This document shows, in pieces, positions 1-9,468 of a stretch of 64,000 bases of DNA. Source of the stretch: an uncultured Pseudomonadales bacterium. Lineage in GTDB: Bacteria; Pseudomonadota; Gammaproteobacteria; Pseudomonadales; Porticoccaceae. The first letter of the stretch is position 1. Each line of letters begins with the position of its first letter. The stretch is taken from the NCBI GenBank assembly GCA_943846685.1, contig OX044363.1, positions 662,001 to 726,000 of the forward strand, in the 5' to 3' direction. The notes beneath the pieces are model-generated. The model was not told where the DNA came from, made no database searches, and saw only the letters and a program-made list of their open reading frames with translations. The position numbers and the translations under genes were made by a program.

Positions 1-798
1 CTTGTCGCCAGCCACTACTTTAAATCCAAAGCCGCCAATAGAGATGGTCTCATCAATGTTGGGCAGTCGTCCAAAGGCGTGAAGAACCAGTCCGCCGACC
101 GTGTCGAATTCGTCGTCGGCAAGGCCAACATCAAAGAATTCATTAAAGTCATCAACTTCAGTGATTGCTTCAACAGTAAATATACCGTCGATCTTGTGTT
201 GAATCTGCGCCTGTTCATGCTCGTCGGTTTCATCTTCGATCTCGCCGACAATCTCTTCGAGAATATCTTCAATAGTCAGCAGGCCGGAGACGCCGCCGTA
301 TTCATCGACCACAATCGCCATGTGGTAGCGCTGTTCACGGAATTCCTGGAGCAGGACATTGAGCCGTTTGCTCTCGGGAATAATGGTTGCTGGGCGCAGT
401 AGTGACTGCAGGTTAAATGAGTCTTTTTCCGAGAGCAGCAGGGGCAGCATCTCTTTGGCTAAAAGAATGCCTTTAACATCGTCGGAGGATTCGCCAACCA
501 CCGGGAAGCGCGAGTGCTGCGAGGTGATCACTACTTCGAGAACCTGTTCGAGACTAAAATCATCTTCAATAATCACCATCTGTGAGCGGGGGATCATAAT
601 TTCCCGCGCCTGCTGGTCGGAGACTTTAAGTGCGCCCTCCATAATTTGCAGCACACTAGCATCGATAATCGATTCATTTTCGGCGCTGCGCAGCATATCG
701 GCAACATCGTCAGAGTTTTTCGGGTTCGGTGAAAAAACCTGCCAAATCTTTGCTAGGAAAGATTTTTCTGACGTGTTGTTGGATGATTCTTCGCTCAT
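1..798 (-). CDS. corC: CorC/HlyC-family CBS-domain protein, 3' end cut by window edge
   Basis: The reading frame opens at the ATG at 798 and stays open for 266 codons to the window edge, so the C-terminus is missing. Family members are about 290 residues. The translation has the family's MIPRSQM motif at residues 68-74, two CBS domains (about 68-125 and 130-185) with the DEYGG motif at 165-169, and the start of the CorC_HlyC domain after about residue 200. The family is linked to magnesium/cobalt efflux, with the CBS domains binding adenine nucleotides. It lies 22 bases after ybeY on the same strand, in the usual phoH-ybeY-corC order, so it is probably co-transcribed. The apolipoprotein N-acyltransferase gene lnt often follows, which would be outside the window. 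Identification is firm; the ion transported is not proven. Confidence 0.92.
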   Translation of the reverse strand, partial: MSEESSNNTSEKSFLAKIWQVFSPNPKNSDDVADMLRSAENESIIDASVLQIMEGALKVSDQQAREIMIPRSQMVIIEDDFSLEQVLEVVITSQHSRFPVVGESSDDVKGILLAKEMLPLLLSEKDSFNLQSLLRPATIIPESKRLNVLLQEFREQRYHMAIVVDEYGGVSGLLTIEDILEEIVGEIEDETDEHEQAQIQHKIDGIFTVEAITEVDDFNEFFDVGLADDEFDTVGGLVLHAFGRLPNIDETISIGGFGFKVVAGDK

Positions 799-820
799 GG
801 TTTTGCTCGCTAGTGGCTCT

Positions 821-1315
821 TTATGAACCGGTCTGAGTTATGGATCGGTCTATAGGCCGATCTGTGGATTCGTAGGGGGGTGGAAATTCCAAGCCCAACA
901 TAATGGCTGTTTCCAGTGCTTCCATCTGTTCGGCATCTGTATCTTCAATATGATCATAGCCGAGAAGATGCAGCACACCGTGGACAATAATATGCGCCCA
1001 GTGTGCCTGTGAGGATTTGTGTTGTTCACTGGCTTCGCGGTTAACCACTGGTGCGCAAATCACCAGATCGCCAAGAATCGGCAGAGGCTCTGGAGTAACC
1101 GCATCAAAGGGGAAGCTGAGAACATTGGTGGGGCCGGTTTTGCCGCGATACTGTTGATTAAAATCGGCACTTTCCAGCTCGTCGACTATGCGCAGACTGA
1201 GTTCAGATTGTTCGCGTTCGTCGCGAATAGCAGCGCTAGCCCAGCGCTTAATACTGTCCTCGTCGGGAGCGTCTTCGGATGGGCAGGCCATCTGAATGTC
1301 GATAGAGAGATTCAT
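821..1315 (-). CDS. ybeY: Endoribonuclease YbeY
   Basis: The product has 164 residues, slightly longer than E. coli YbeY (155). It carries the UPF0054 zinc-binding signature HGVLHLLGYDH at residues 112-122, with His112, His116 and His122 as predicted metal ligands. The family is a single-strand endoribonuclease acting in 16S rRNA 3'-end maturation, 70S ribosome quality control and small-RNA biology in the cytoplasm. It sits 23 bases after phoH and 22 bases before corC in a standard gammaproteobacterial operon. The start ATG at 1315 has only a weak Shine-Dalgarno sequence. Confidence 0.95.
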   Translation of the reverse strand: MNLSIDIQMACPSEDAPDEDSIKRWASAAIRDEREQSELSLRIVDELESADFNQQYRGKTGPTNVLSFPFDAVTPEPLPILGDLVICAPVVNREASEQHKSSQAHWAHIIVHGVLHLLGYDHIEDTDAEQMEALETAIMLGLEFPPPYESTDRPIDRSITQTGS

Positions 1316-1338
1316 TGGTTAATTATGCAGCCGTCTAT

Positions 1339-2412
1339 TTAGTGGTCGTCTTTTTCATGGGTATCATAGGCATCTACGATACTTTGAACAATAGGGTGAC
1401 GAACCACATCGCGAGAAATAAAGTGCGTGAAGCTGACTTCTTCAACATCTTTTAGCACTTCACAGGCGTGAACCAGGCCAGACTTGACCCCGCGCGGCAG
1501 ATCGACCTGGGACATATCGCCGGTAATCACTGCGGTTGAGCCAAAGCCGATACGGGTAAGGAACATTTTCATCTGCTCGCGGGTGGTGTTTTGACTTTCA
1601 TCGAGCAGAATAAAGGCGCCATTTAAGGTGCGGCCACGCATATAGGCAAGCGGGGCAATCTCAATAACGTTGCGTTCCTGAAGTTTGGCGACCGTCTCAA
1701 AGCCGAGCATCTCGTGCAGTGCATCGTAGAGCGGGCGCAGGTAGGGATCGACCTTTTGAGCCAGGTCGCCGGGTAAGAAACCCAATCGCTCACCGGCTTC
1801 CACCGCCGGACGCACCAGCAGTATGCGTTCCACCTCGTCGCGCAACAGTGCTTCAACCGCACAGGCTACCGCCAGATAGGTTTTACCGGTGCCCGCCGGG
1901 CCAATACCAAAGTTGACGTCGTGGGTTTGAATCGCGCGCACATAGCGCTGCTGATTTAACCCGCGAGGTTTGATATTGCCTTTCTTGGTGCGGATAACGG
2001 TAAAGCTCTCGACATTGTCGACGGGCTGCGCATTACTGGTGGAAGTAGTTTGCGTCATAGGCGCCTCTTTTCTGAGTGATGGGCTAGATGGGCTAGATGG
2101 GCTAAGAGATTGGCTTGAATGTTGTAAGTTCAGGTGGACTTCCTCAGGGGATAGCTCGGCATAGTGAGCGGTCTCCTGATAGAGGTTGTAAAGCACTTCA
2201 CTAGCGCGTTGGGCTACCTCGGCATCGCCATAAACGGCAAAAAAATTATCCCGCGAGCGAATTTCAACACCGAGACGTTGTTCGATTAGGCGAAGATGTT
2301 CATCAAATTGACCGCAGAGAGATGCAAGGCGTCGAGCGTCGTTCGGCTCGAGAGTAATGCTAGAGGCAGATGGTTGGCTATCCAATCTTTTCAATGAGTG
2401 CTTTTGATCCAT
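1339..2412 (-). CDS. phoH: PhoH-like ATPase (YbeZ)
   Basis: The product has 357 residues. An N-terminal KH-like region (about 20-95) is followed by a Ser/Pro/Thr-rich linker (about 98-135) and a PhoH P-loop ATPase domain with Walker A GPAGTGKT at 171-178 and a Walker B-type DESQN at 271-275. The family is a predicted RNA-linked NTPase/helicase working with YbeY in ribosome maturation. The linker contains the peptide SPS three times at 104-112, produced by a 9-base tandem repeat (separate entry). The start at 2412 is the first ATG. It is 145 bases downstream of miaB on the same strand and probably part of the same transcription unit. Confidence 0.93.
   Translation of the reverse strand: MDQKHSLKRLDSQPSASSITLEPNDARRLASLCGQFDEHLRLIEQRLGVEIRSRDNFFAVYGDAEVAQRASEVLYNLYQETAHYAELSPEEVHLNLQHSSQSLSPSSPSSPSLRKEAPMTQTTSTSNAQPVDNVESFTVIRTKKGNIKPRGLNQQRYVRAIQTHDVNFGIGPAGTGKTYLAVACAVEALLRDEVERILLVRPAVEAGERLGFLPGDLAQKVDPYLRPLYDALHEMLGFETVAKLQERNVIEIAPLAYMRGRTLNGAFILLDESQNTTREQMKMFLTRIGFGSTAVITGDMSQVDLPRGVKSGLVHACEVLKDVEEVSFTHFISRDVVRHPIVQSIVDAYDTHEKDDH
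2078..2104. repeat. Three tandem 9-base units inside phoH
   Basis: The unit gatgggcta is repeated exactly three times in direct order. On the coding strand it reads Ser-Pro-Ser three times in the linker between the KH-like and ATPase domains. Because the unit is a multiple of three, gain or loss of copies would keep the frame. Confidence 0.9.
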
Positions 2413-2557
2413 TTTTAGTTAGGTTACTACAAGCATAGCGCGATCTATGGAAGAGCGTAAGCTCTTTTTATCGAGCAGATATTATAAGAGAAGCGCTGCT
2501 TAAAATGATTAATTCTAAGTCGTTATCTTCTAAGACGATAGCTTATACGCAAGTAGC

Positions 2558-3895
2558 CTAAAGTAGATCACCGCGCAGCGAGTTGGGCAGTGCCTCGGTA
2601 ATAGAGGCTTCAACAAACTGGCCGATCAGGCTGTGGTCGCTGCTGCGGAAATTCACCACGCGATTATTTTCAGTGCGCCCCTGTAGCTGCCCGGGATCTT
2701 TCTTTGAGATACCGGTTACCAACAGTGTCTCCTGATTACCAACCATGCGACGGCTGATCTCAGCGGCATTTTGAAGAATGCGGTCCTGAAGAATTTTAAG
2801 GCGCTGTTTTTTCACCGCTTCCGAAGTGTTGTCCGGCAGGTCGGCCGCCGGCGTGCCGGGTCTGGCGCTGTAGATAAAGCTAAACGAGGTATCGAAGCCA
2901 ATATCATTAATCAGCTTCATGGTTGCCGCAAAGTCATCTTCGCTCTCATTCGGAAAGCCGATAATAAAATCTGAAGAGATGCTGATATCCGGTCTGATCT
3001 CGCGCAGTCGGCGGATCTTTGATTTGTATTCAATAGCGGTATGGCCGCGCTTCATGGCCATCAGTATCCGGTCGGAGCCGCTCTGTACCGGCAGGTGAAG
3101 ATGGCTGACCAGCTCTGGAATATGCGCATAGGCTTCGATAAGGCCGTCGGAAAACTCTACCGGATGCGAGGTGGTGTAACGAATTCTGTCGATACCCTGA
3201 ATCTCTGCCACGTAGGGCAGCAGCTCGGCAAAATCGCAGACTGAGCCGTCGGGCATTTCGCCGCGAAAGGCATTTACATTCTGGCCGAGCAGATTAACTT
3301 CGCGAACACCCTGTTCGGCGAGCGCGTTAATTTCCGCGAGCACATCGGCCACTGGACGGCTGACTTCTTCGCCTCTGGTATAGGGAACTACGCAGAATGA
3401 ACAGTACTTTGAGCAGCCTTCCATAATCGACACAAAGGCGGATACGCCGTCCGCCTCAGGAGTTGGCAGGTTGTCGAATTTTTCAATTTCCGGAAAGCTG
3501 ATGTCGACCACAACCGTGCCATCGCTCTTGCGGGTTTCCATCATTTCCGGCAGTCGATGCAGGGTTTGCGGGCCAAATACCAGGTCGACAAAGGGCGCGC
3601 GCTTGGCGATAGCCTCGCCTTCCTGGCTGGCGACACAGCCGCCGACACCAATCACCAGATTTGGGTTTGAGTCTTTTAAATGCTTCCAGCGCCCGAGCTG
3701 GTGAAAGACTTTTTCCTGAGCCTTTTCGCGTATCGAGCAGGTGTTGAGAAGAATAACATCCGCCTCTTTGGGGTCGTCTGTAGCAACCATCTGATGACTG
3801 TCGCCGAGCAGATCGCGCATACGCGCAGAATCGTACTCATTCATCTGGCAGCCATGGGTAACGATATGCAATTTTTTTACAGATTTCGATGTCAT
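2558..3895 (-). CDS. miaB: tRNA-2-methylthio-N6-isopentenyladenosine synthase MiaB
   Basis: The product has 445 residues, typical for MiaB. The N-terminal UPF0004 domain has Cys16 (in [11 protein letters not shown]), Cys53 and Cys87, which ligate the auxiliary 4Fe-4S cluster. The radical-SAM motif CxxxCxxC (CSKYCSFC) at 161-168 binds the second cluster, and a C-terminal TRAM domain covers roughly the last 65 residues. The enzyme adds a methylthio group to i6A37 of tRNAs reading UNN codons. It is the first gene of the minus-strand miaB-phoH-ybeY-corC cluster and diverges from the DUF1820 gene across a 140-base intergenic region. Confidence 0.96.
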   Translation of the reverse strand: MTSKSVKKLHIVTHGCQMNEYDSARMRDLLGDSHQMVATDDPKEADVILLNTCSIREKAQEKVFHQLGRWKHLKDSNPNLVIGVGGCVASQEGEAIAKRAPFVDLVFGPQTLHRLPEMMETRKSDGTVVVDISFPEIEKFDNLPTPEADGVSAFVSIMEGCSKYCSFCVVPYTRGEEVSRPVADVLAEINALAEQGVREVNLLGQNVNAFRGEMPDGSVCDFAELLPYVAEIQGIDRIRYTTSHPVEFSDGLIEAYAHIPELVSHLHLPVQSGSDRILMAMKRGHTAIEYKSKIRRLREIRPDISISSDFIIGFPNESEDDFAATMKLINDIGFDTSFSFIYSARPGTPAADLPDNTSEAVKKQRLKILQDRILQNAAEISRRMVGNQETLLVTGISKKDPGQLQGRTENNRVVNFRSSDHSLIGQFVEASITEALPNSLRGDLL

Positions 3896-4035
3896 CGGAT
3901 TGGTTAATCTTTGATCAAATATTGAGGCTCCGCATTATAGCTGTGCGTCATCAATTCGCAACATAAAGCCGTGCTATAAAATGTTGTTGTGCTATTATTG
4001 CTAGCCTTTAATAGCAGTAGTTGTGTGCGTTTTTG

Positions 4036-4380
4036 ATGTCTAATCAGCCAATTTATAGAATCACCTTTTTTAATCAGCAAGAGGTCTTCGAGATTTACGC
4101 TCAGCATGTCTTTCAGAGTGATCTCTGGGGTTTTCTTGAGGTTGAGGAATTTGTCTTTGGTGAGCGCTCGCAAATGATTGTTGATCCTGCTGAAGAGAAA
4201 TTAAAAAATCTATTCTCCGGTGTTAAGCGCAGCTTTATTCCCATGCAGTCTGTGGTGCGTATTGATGAGGTTGATAAAGAGGGGGCCGCCAAGGTTACCG
4301 AAGTGTCCGCCGCCGCTGTTGGCAATGTTCGGCCGTTTCCATTTCCGCCAATGGCCGGCACCAAGCCGGTAGTAGAGTAG
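4036..4380 (+). CDS. DUF1820 family protein
   Basis: The product has 114 residues from the ATG at 4036; an in-frame TTG at 4021 is a less likely start. It begins MSNQPIYRITFFNQQEVFEI and has a conserved VEEFVFGERSQMIVDPAEEK segment, recognisable as DUF1820, a small cytoplasmic family of unknown function common in gammaproteobacteria. It has no signal peptide or membrane segment. It commonly lies next to miaB, as here, where the two genes diverge, which suggests a link with RNA modification or translation by context only. Confidence 0.85.
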   Translation: MSNQPIYRITFFNQQEVFEIYAQHVFQSDLWGFLEVEEFVFGERSQMIVDPAEEKLKNLFSGVKRSFIPMQSVVRIDEVDKEGAAKVTEVSAAAVGNVRPFPFPPMAGTKPVVE

Positions 4381-4501
4381 AAGGGCAGAACAGTAAAAGA
4401 GAACAGTAGAATAAAATAATAAAAATGGTCGGTCTCGTAAGGCTGCCAATATAAGCCTGTAAGGCATTGGGGTATTGAAGTAATGATTGTTAGAGGTGTG
4501 T

Positions 4502-5965
4502 ATGACTCAGGAAACGCTTGATTTGCTGCCGTACGAGTACGCTCGTGTTAATCGTGTGCTGCTTAGCGTTGACGATGGCGACCTACTGTTGGGGCCAGAT
4601 GCACCGGATTGGGCAATTGCTGAAGTCAGCAGAATAACCGGCAGCGACTTAACTATTCGCAATCTGGCGGATGAAGACTTCGATGCTATGCTCAGCAAAC
4701 TCTACAGCGGCAGACAGAATTCCTCTGAAGCGGTTATGGCCAATATGCAGGATTTTGTCGATCTCGAATCTGCGGCTGCAGAGCTTGAAGAAGCCGGCGA
4801 CCTGCTCGATGCTGAAGACGATGCGCCTATAGTACGACTGTTAAATGCGATTCTCGCTGAGTCGCTAAAAGAGAGCGCCTCGGATATCCATATTGAACCC
4901 TACGAAAAAGAAGCGCTGGTTCGCTTCCGTCTCGATGGTGTATTGCGCACCGTACTGACGCCCTCTATTCAAATCGCACCGCTATTAATTTCCCGCATCA
5001 AAGTGATGTCCAAGCTGGATATTGCTGAGCGTCGACTGCCGCAAGACGGTCGTATGGCTGTGCGCCTTGGTGGCCGCAGTATTGACCTGCGAGTTTCTAC
5101 CATGCCCTCCAGTCATGGTGAGCGAGTGGTAATGCGACTGTTGGATAAAGATGCTGGCAAGCAGCAGACCAGCGATCTGGGTATGCCGCAGAAAACTAAA
5201 GAAGAACTGCTCGACCTGATTTCCCGTCCTCACGGTATTATTCTGGTAACCGGCCCTACCGGTTCGGGTAAAACCACTACGCTGTATTCCGCTCTGCAGC
5301 AGATGGACCGTCAGCAGCGCAATATTATGACTGTCGAAGATCCGGTGGAATATGATCTTCCCGGTATCAGCCAGACCCAGATCAATCTGCGTGCCGGCAT
5401 GACCTTTGCCCGCGGTCTACGCGCTATATTGCGTCAGGATCCCGATGTAATTCTGATTGGTGAGATTCGTGATGGCGAAACCGCTGAGATTGCTACTCAA
5501 GCCAGTTTGACCGGCCACCTGGTGCTCTCAACGCTGCACACCAATACCGCTGCTGGTGCGATCACCCGACTGCAGGACTTGGGTGTCGATAGCTTTCTGC
5601 TCGCCTCCACTGTGCGTGGCATTGCCTCTCAGCGACTGGTGCGCAAGCTCTGTGTTAAGTGCCGTGAAAAGATTCAGCCCAATGAATTTAACCGCAATCT
5701 CCTCAAGTTGCCCGAGGGCGCAGAGGTCTATCAGTCCTGTGGCTGTGCAGATTGCAATAACACCGGCTTTATCGGTCGTCAGGCGCTCTTCGAGCTGGTT
5801 ACTGTAACTCCCGAGTTGCAAACCCTGATCCATGAGAATGCCGGTGAACTGGAACTTGAGCAATTGATTCGCCGCACTATCCCGAGTATTCGCGATGCCG
5901 GTTTTGATCTGGTCCGTGAGGGCGTCACTACCGTCGAAGAAGTTCTTCGCGTGACTAGCGTATAA
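4502..5965 (+). CDS. gspE: Type II secretion ATPase GspE
   Basis: The product has 487 residues from the ATG at 4502, preceded by tagaggtg; an upstream TTG at 4487 would add five residues. It has a GspE N-terminal domain (about 1-100), Walker A GPTGSGKT at 251-258, Asp and His boxes, and Walker B LIGEIRDGET at 318-327. A zinc-binding pair lies at Cys384/Cys387 and Cys415/Cys418. It is the cytoplasmic hexameric ATPase that drives pseudopilus assembly. It is the first gene of a 13-gene T2SS operon, two bases before gspF. Confidence 0.96.
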   Translation: MTQETLDLLPYEYARVNRVLLSVDDGDLLLGPDAPDWAIAEVSRITGSDLTIRNLADEDFDAMLSKLYSGRQNSSEAVMANMQDFVDLESAAAELEEAGDLLDAEDDAPIVRLLNAILAESLKESASDIHIEPYEKEALVRFRLDGVLRTVLTPSIQIAPLLISRIKVMSKLDIAERRLPQDGRMAVRLGGRSIDLRVSTMPSSHGERVVMRLLDKDAGKQQTSDLGMPQKTKEELLDLISRPHGIILVTGPTGSGKTTTLYSALQQMDRQQRNIMTVEDPVEYDLPGISQTQINLRAGMTFARGLRAILRQDPDVILIGEIRDGETAEIATQASLTGHLVLSTLHTNTAAGAITRLQDLGVDSFLLASTVRGIASQRLVRKLCVKCREKIQPNEFNRNLLKLPEGAEVYQSCGCADCNNTGFIGRQALFELVTVTPELQTLIHENAGELELEQLIRRTIPSIRDAGFDLVREGVTTVEEVLRVTSV

Positions 5966-5967
5966 CC

Positions 5968-7176
5968 ATGGCTGCTTACGACTATTCCGCCTATGACCAC
6001 TCTGGCAAAAAAGTCAGTGGGGTTATCACCGCTGACTCTGAACGTCATGCACGGCGCTTATTAAAAGAGAAAAGCCTGCTGCCTTCAGCGGTAAAGGAAG
6101 TTAATACCCAGTCAAAAGCGGTTAGCAGTGGTGGCCGCGAAGCACGGGTGAATAATTTTGATCTGTCGCTGCTACTTCAGCAGCAGGCGATTCTTATTCA
6201 GTCTGGACTGCCTCTCGAAGATGCTCTGCGCATGACCATTGAGCAGGCGGAAACTGAAAAGCAGCGCCGTATGCTGCAGAGTTGGCGCAGTGAGATTGTC
6301 GAGGGTCGGAGTTTTTCTGAAGCTCTGCGTCGCTCACCCTACAAAATTCCTGAAAGTATTATTGCCGGCATCAGTGTCGGTGAAGAGAGCGGCCATTTGC
6401 ATGAAGTGCTGATGCGGCTCGCGGAAGATATTGAAACCAGTGCTGAAAATCGCAAGACCATTAGCCGCGCGATGATCTATCCGGCAACACTGATCAGCAC
6501 CTCTATTATAGTTGTGGCCATTATGATGGTTTGGGTTGTACCCAAAATCACCGCTATTTTTGCCAGCTCTAATCGTGAGCTACCGCTGGTAACACGCATT
6601 GTTATCAATGTCAGCGAGTTCACCCAAAGCTATGGTCTGTTTGTACTGATTGCCGCATTTGGGTTATTTGCGCTGTTTGTTCAAGCAATGAAAGATCCCG
6701 AGCGCAAAGAGCGCTGGCACGCATTTATGCTGTCTATGCCAGGTATTGGCCGGTGGATACGCATGGCCAATATCGCCGACTGGTCTCGCAGTCTCGGCGT
6801 GTTGTTAAATAATGGTGTGCCAGCACTTGCAGCGTTAAAAATTTCCTCATCGGTGGTCAGTAACTTACATCTGCGTCGCAAGATGGAAGGGGTTACCGAG
6901 GCTATGCGTCAGGGCAGTAGCATGCAGAAAGCCCTGCAAGACAGTTCAGTGGGCAGTGGTTTTCTTGTGCATATGGTCGGTAGCGGTGAAGCCTCTAGTG
7001 AGTTGGATAAGATGCTTTTGCGGGTATCGGAATACTATTCGCTGCGTTTGAGTAATGCAGTAGAAGTGTTTCTGAAATTGATGAATCCTATATTGATTAT
7101 TTTTATGGGAATGATAATTTTATCTGTGGTCGCAGCGGTGATGCTGCCGATTATGGATATGAATAATATGATCTAA
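5968..7176 (+). CDS. gspF: Type II secretion inner-membrane platform protein GspF
   Basis: The product has 402 residues, the usual GspF length. Two T2SSF helical domains (about 70-195 and 275-395) flank three hydrophobic segments near residues 168-195, 220-240 and 370-395. The N-terminus (MAAYDYSAYDHSGKKVSG) is typical of the family. It is the polytopic inner-membrane core that couples GspE and GspL to the pseudopilus. It starts two bases after the gspE stop, so coupled translation is likely. Confidence 0.95.
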   Translation: MAAYDYSAYDHSGKKVSGVITADSERHARRLLKEKSLLPSAVKEVNTQSKAVSSGGREARVNNFDLSLLLQQQAILIQSGLPLEDALRMTIEQAETEKQRRMLQSWRSEIVEGRSFSEALRRSPYKIPESIIAGISVGEESGHLHEVLMRLAEDIETSAENRKTISRAMIYPATLISTSIIVVAIMMVWVVPKITAIFASSNRELPLVTRIVINVSEFTQSYGLFVLIAAFGLFALFVQAMKDPERKERWHAFMLSMPGIGRWIRMANIADWSRSLGVLLNNGVPALAALKISSSVVSNLHLRRKMEGVTEAMRQGSSMQKALQDSSVGSGFLVHMVGSGEASSELDKMLLRVSEYYSLRLSNAVEVFLKLMNPILIIFMGMIILSVVAAVMLPIMDMNNMI

Positions 7177-7245
7177 CTGAAGAGCAGGTTTTTATTGTGG
7201 CTTTGGGATCAACAGTTTAATAATTAATTTTTGAGGGTGTAACAA

Positions 7246-7671
7246 ATGATCGTTAATAAAAAGCAGGCGGGTTTTACGCTGATCGAAATGATGGTTGTGG
7301 TGGTGGTGATTGCCCTGTTGGGTGCAATGATCGGGCCGACGCTGTTTAAAAAGGTACAGCAGGCTGAACAGACCCGCGTTGCACAGGACATTCGCGTGAT
7401 TGAAAGCGCGCTAAAGTTTTACCGTCTGGATAACTATCGTTACCCCACGTCCAGTCAGGGATTGAATGCGCTAATAAGTAACCCCGGTGGTCTGGATAAC
7501 TGGAATGGTCCCTATCTGGAAAAAGAGCCAGAAGATCCATGGGGCGTACCCTACAGCTACGAAAACCCAGGTCGTCGCGGTAAAGAAGTGGATATCTACA
7601 CCTTCGGTGTTGATGGCCAGGCCGGCGGCGAAGGCTCTAATAAAGATTGGGGCAATTGGAATATTAAGTAG
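7246..7671 (+). CDS. gspG: Major pseudopilin GspG
   Basis: The product has 141 residues. A short leader ending QAG is followed by the prepilin peptidase site G|FTLIEMMVVVVV, with the essential Glu at position +5 of the mature protein. The C-terminal region has the pattern GVDGQAGGEGSNKDWGNW, which corresponds to the calcium-binding loop of major pseudopilins. It has its own strong ribosome-binding region (gagggtgtaac) after a 69-base gap from gspF, consistent with higher expression. No prepilin peptidase (pilD/gspO) gene is in the window, so cleavage must depend on one elsewhere. Confidence 0.96.
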   Translation: MIVNKKQAGFTLIEMMVVVVVIALLGAMIGPTLFKKVQQAEQTRVAQDIRVIESALKFYRLDNYRYPTSSQGLNALISNPGGLDNWNGPYLEKEPEDPWGVPYSYENPGRRGKEVDIYTFGVDGQAGGEGSNKDWGNWNIK

Positions 7672-7724
7672 AGCTGAGGCTTTTCTTAAGGCTACTCCAC
7701 AATTGCAAAAATGGTTGAAGCAAA

Positions 7725-8273
7725 ATGACACAGTCGCGAAGCCGTCAAGGCGGTTTTACCCTAATTGAGATCAGCGTGGTTGTGATTATTTTGGCCACGA
7801 TCTCGGCGATGAGTCTATTTGCGATCAATCAGGCCTTTGATCGCCGCTATAAGAGTCAGGCCGATAATTTACTGGTCTGGCTCAACCAACTCTCAGATCA
7901 GGCTGCCCTCGAGGCAGTTCCCTACGGTGTGATGGGCAATCCGGACGACCCCGAAAGAGTAGTGCGATCTCTTCAGGTCGTTGCCTACTATCGCCAGCAC
8001 TGGTTTCCAGTAACCTATCCCGAAGCTTTTTCCATGGAAAAGGGCGCCCGTGTTGAGTGGGTTGTCTCTGCAAGTTCCGATTATGACGACAGTTATGGCT
8101 CTTCAGATATGGATGATGAGGACACTTTGATTCCGGTGATTGCTCTAATGCCCGATGGGTATATGGAGCCAAGAGCTGAGATGATTCTGACCTTTGAATC
8201 GAGCCCGATTACTTTTAAATACCGCTGGGATGATGAAACCGCAGCAATGACCATGTTGAGAATTTCACAATGA
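7725..8273 (+). CDS. gspH: Minor pseudopilin GspH
   Basis: The product has 182 residues, with the class III leader MTQSRSRQGG|FTLIEISVVVII and a GspH domain. An acidic Ser/Asp-rich segment (SSDYDDSYGSSDMDDEDT) lies at about residues 118-136. The protein is part of the pseudopilus beneath the tip complex. Its stop overlaps the gspI start by four bases (ATGA), suggesting translational coupling. Confidence 0.9.
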   Translation: MTQSRSRQGGFTLIEISVVVIILATISAMSLFAINQAFDRRYKSQADNLLVWLNQLSDQAALEAVPYGVMGNPDDPERVVRSLQVVAYYRQHWFPVTYPEAFSMEKGARVEWVVSASSDYDDSYGSSDMDDEDTLIPVIALMPDGYMEPRAEMILTFESSPITFKYRWDDETAAMTMLRISQ

Positions 8274-8671
8274 AATCCTCTCCAGGTTTTCGTCGCGCTG
8301 CGGGCTTTACTCTTATTGAAGTTGCTGTTGCGCTGAGTATTCTCGGCTGGGTGATGGGCAGTGCGCTGTATTTGGTGCAGCAGTATGCCGATGAGCGCGT
8401 GCGCCTTCGCGAGCAGTTTTACTCGGCACAGGTGTCATGGAACCATCTTATCGAGCATTATCAGGATGCGGAGAAATGGACCGAAAAAAATAAGAAATCC
8501 AAGCGAGCTATTAAAGGCGTCGATACTCAGGGTGAGCAGCCTTGGCGATGGGAGCTTGAGGTCAAGGAAGCGATGGGCACTGATCTCTACCGCTATGAGG
8601 TGGCAGTTGGACTGCCGGGTAACGAGCGCAATCGTGCCGCACTATTTGTCTATCTGGTTGTGAAAAACTGA
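8270..8671 (+). CDS. gspI: Minor pseudopilin GspI
   Basis: The product has 133 residues. The prepilin motif AAG|FTLIEVAVALSILGW is at residues 12-27, followed by a short globular domain with the lysine-rich stretch TEKNKKSKRAIKG. GspI nucleates the tip complex with GspJ and GspK. It overlaps gspH by four bases and gspJ by one base. Assignment rests on the leader, length and position between gspH and gspJ. Confidence 0.88.
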   Translation: MKSSPGFRRAAGFTLIEVAVALSILGWVMGSALYLVQQYADERVRLREQFYSAQVSWNHLIEHYQDAEKWTEKNKKSKRAIKGVDTQGEQPWRWELEVKEAMGTDLYRYEVAVGLPGNERNRAALFVYLVVKN

Positions 8672-9468
8672 TGATAAGCATAGCGCGCCCTCCCACGAAA
8701 ACAGCGACACACAGCAACCAGTCCGGTTTTACTCTTGTTGAGGCGGTAGTCTCGCTGCTGTTGTTGGCGGTGATGTCGGTGATGTCGTATCAGGCCGTAG
8801 AGGTCATCCTCGGTGCCAATGAGCGCAGCCGCACCAATCTCTCCGATGAGGCGCAGCTACATCGCGCCTGGCAGATTATTAATCGCGATCTATTCCATCT
8901 GCGGCCGCGTACCTTTGCCGATGGCCTGGGCTCAAAAGAGCCCGCCTATGTGACTAATCCCGATCAATTTGGTGTGCGCTTTAGCCGCGGGGGTGGGCCT
9001 TTAACCGGCTCCAATCCCACTGGTGTCACTCGTATTGAATACAGTCTTAATCAAAAGGATCAGTTGGAAAGGCGCTCTTGGCCGATTACCGCAACATCGC
9101 TCAACAATGATGGCAACCGACTGATACTGATGAATAATGTTGATACTGTGGAAATCGAACAGCTCTCGCGAGGAAGGTTGTTTGTGCCCGATTGGCCGCC
9201 GCTTAATGAGACCCATAGTCCGCTGAGTCTGCCAAGGATGATTCGCATAACCATTATCTCCCTCGACGGTTCTGAAACCACACGTCTTATGCCCGGTTTG
9301 GCCTTCGACCCGAAAGCCGGACGAAATAGTTCAGGTTCGGGTTCCGGTTCAGGCTCGGGTTCAGATTTGGGTTCAGGTTCAGGTTCAGGTTCAGGTTCAG
9401 GCTCCGGTGATTCCGACGACTTTGACGATGAGTTCGAAGATGAAGATTACGATGAAGATGATGAATAG
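8671..9468 (+). CDS. gspJ: Minor pseudopilin GspJ with Gly-Ser repeat and acidic tail
   Basis: The product has 265 residues, longer than many GspJ proteins (about 200). The prepilin motif SG|FTLVEAVVSLLLLAVM is at about residues 18-34, and a GspJ domain runs to about residue 212. The extra length is a C-terminal extension: a Gly-Ser dipeptide repeat (about 220-246, from a hexanucleotide microsatellite) followed by a nearly pure Asp/Glu tail to the end. The protein is part of the periplasmic pseudopilus tip. The tail codons overlap the likely gspK start, so the tail sequence is constrained at the nucleotide level. The role of the extension is unknown. Confidence 0.9.
   Translation: MISIARPPTKTATHSNQSGFTLVEAVVSLLLLAVMSVMSYQAVEVILGANERSRTNLSDEAQLHRAWQIINRDLFHLRPRTFADGLGSKEPAYVTNPDQFGVRFSRGGGPLTGSNPTGVTRIEYSLNQKDQLERRSWPITATSLNNDGNRLILMNNVDTVEIEQLSRGRLFVPDWPPLNETHSPLSLPRMIRITIISLDGSETTRLMPGLAFDPKAGRNSSGSGSGSGSGSDLGSGSGSGSGSGSGDSDDFDDEFEDEDYDEDDE
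9331..9406 (+). repeat. Hexanucleotide (ggttca)n-type microsatellite in gspJ
   Basis: About twelve imperfect six-base units of the form ggttca/ggctcg/ggttcg run in direct order, interrupted once by gatttg. They encode alternating Gly and Ser with one Asp-Leu interruption. The second half contains at least four near-identical consecutive units, so slippage could change repeat number without changing the frame. Confidence 0.9.

Noticed and set aside
2452..2469. Terminator-like hairpin agagc-gtaa-gctct with T run on the plus strand
   Set aside because: No plus-strand gene lies upstream; on the minus strand, where the operon runs, the T run is on the wrong side.
3904..4173. Minus-strand 89-residue frame near miaB
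   Set aside because: It is antisense to the well-supported DUF1820 gene and resembles no family.
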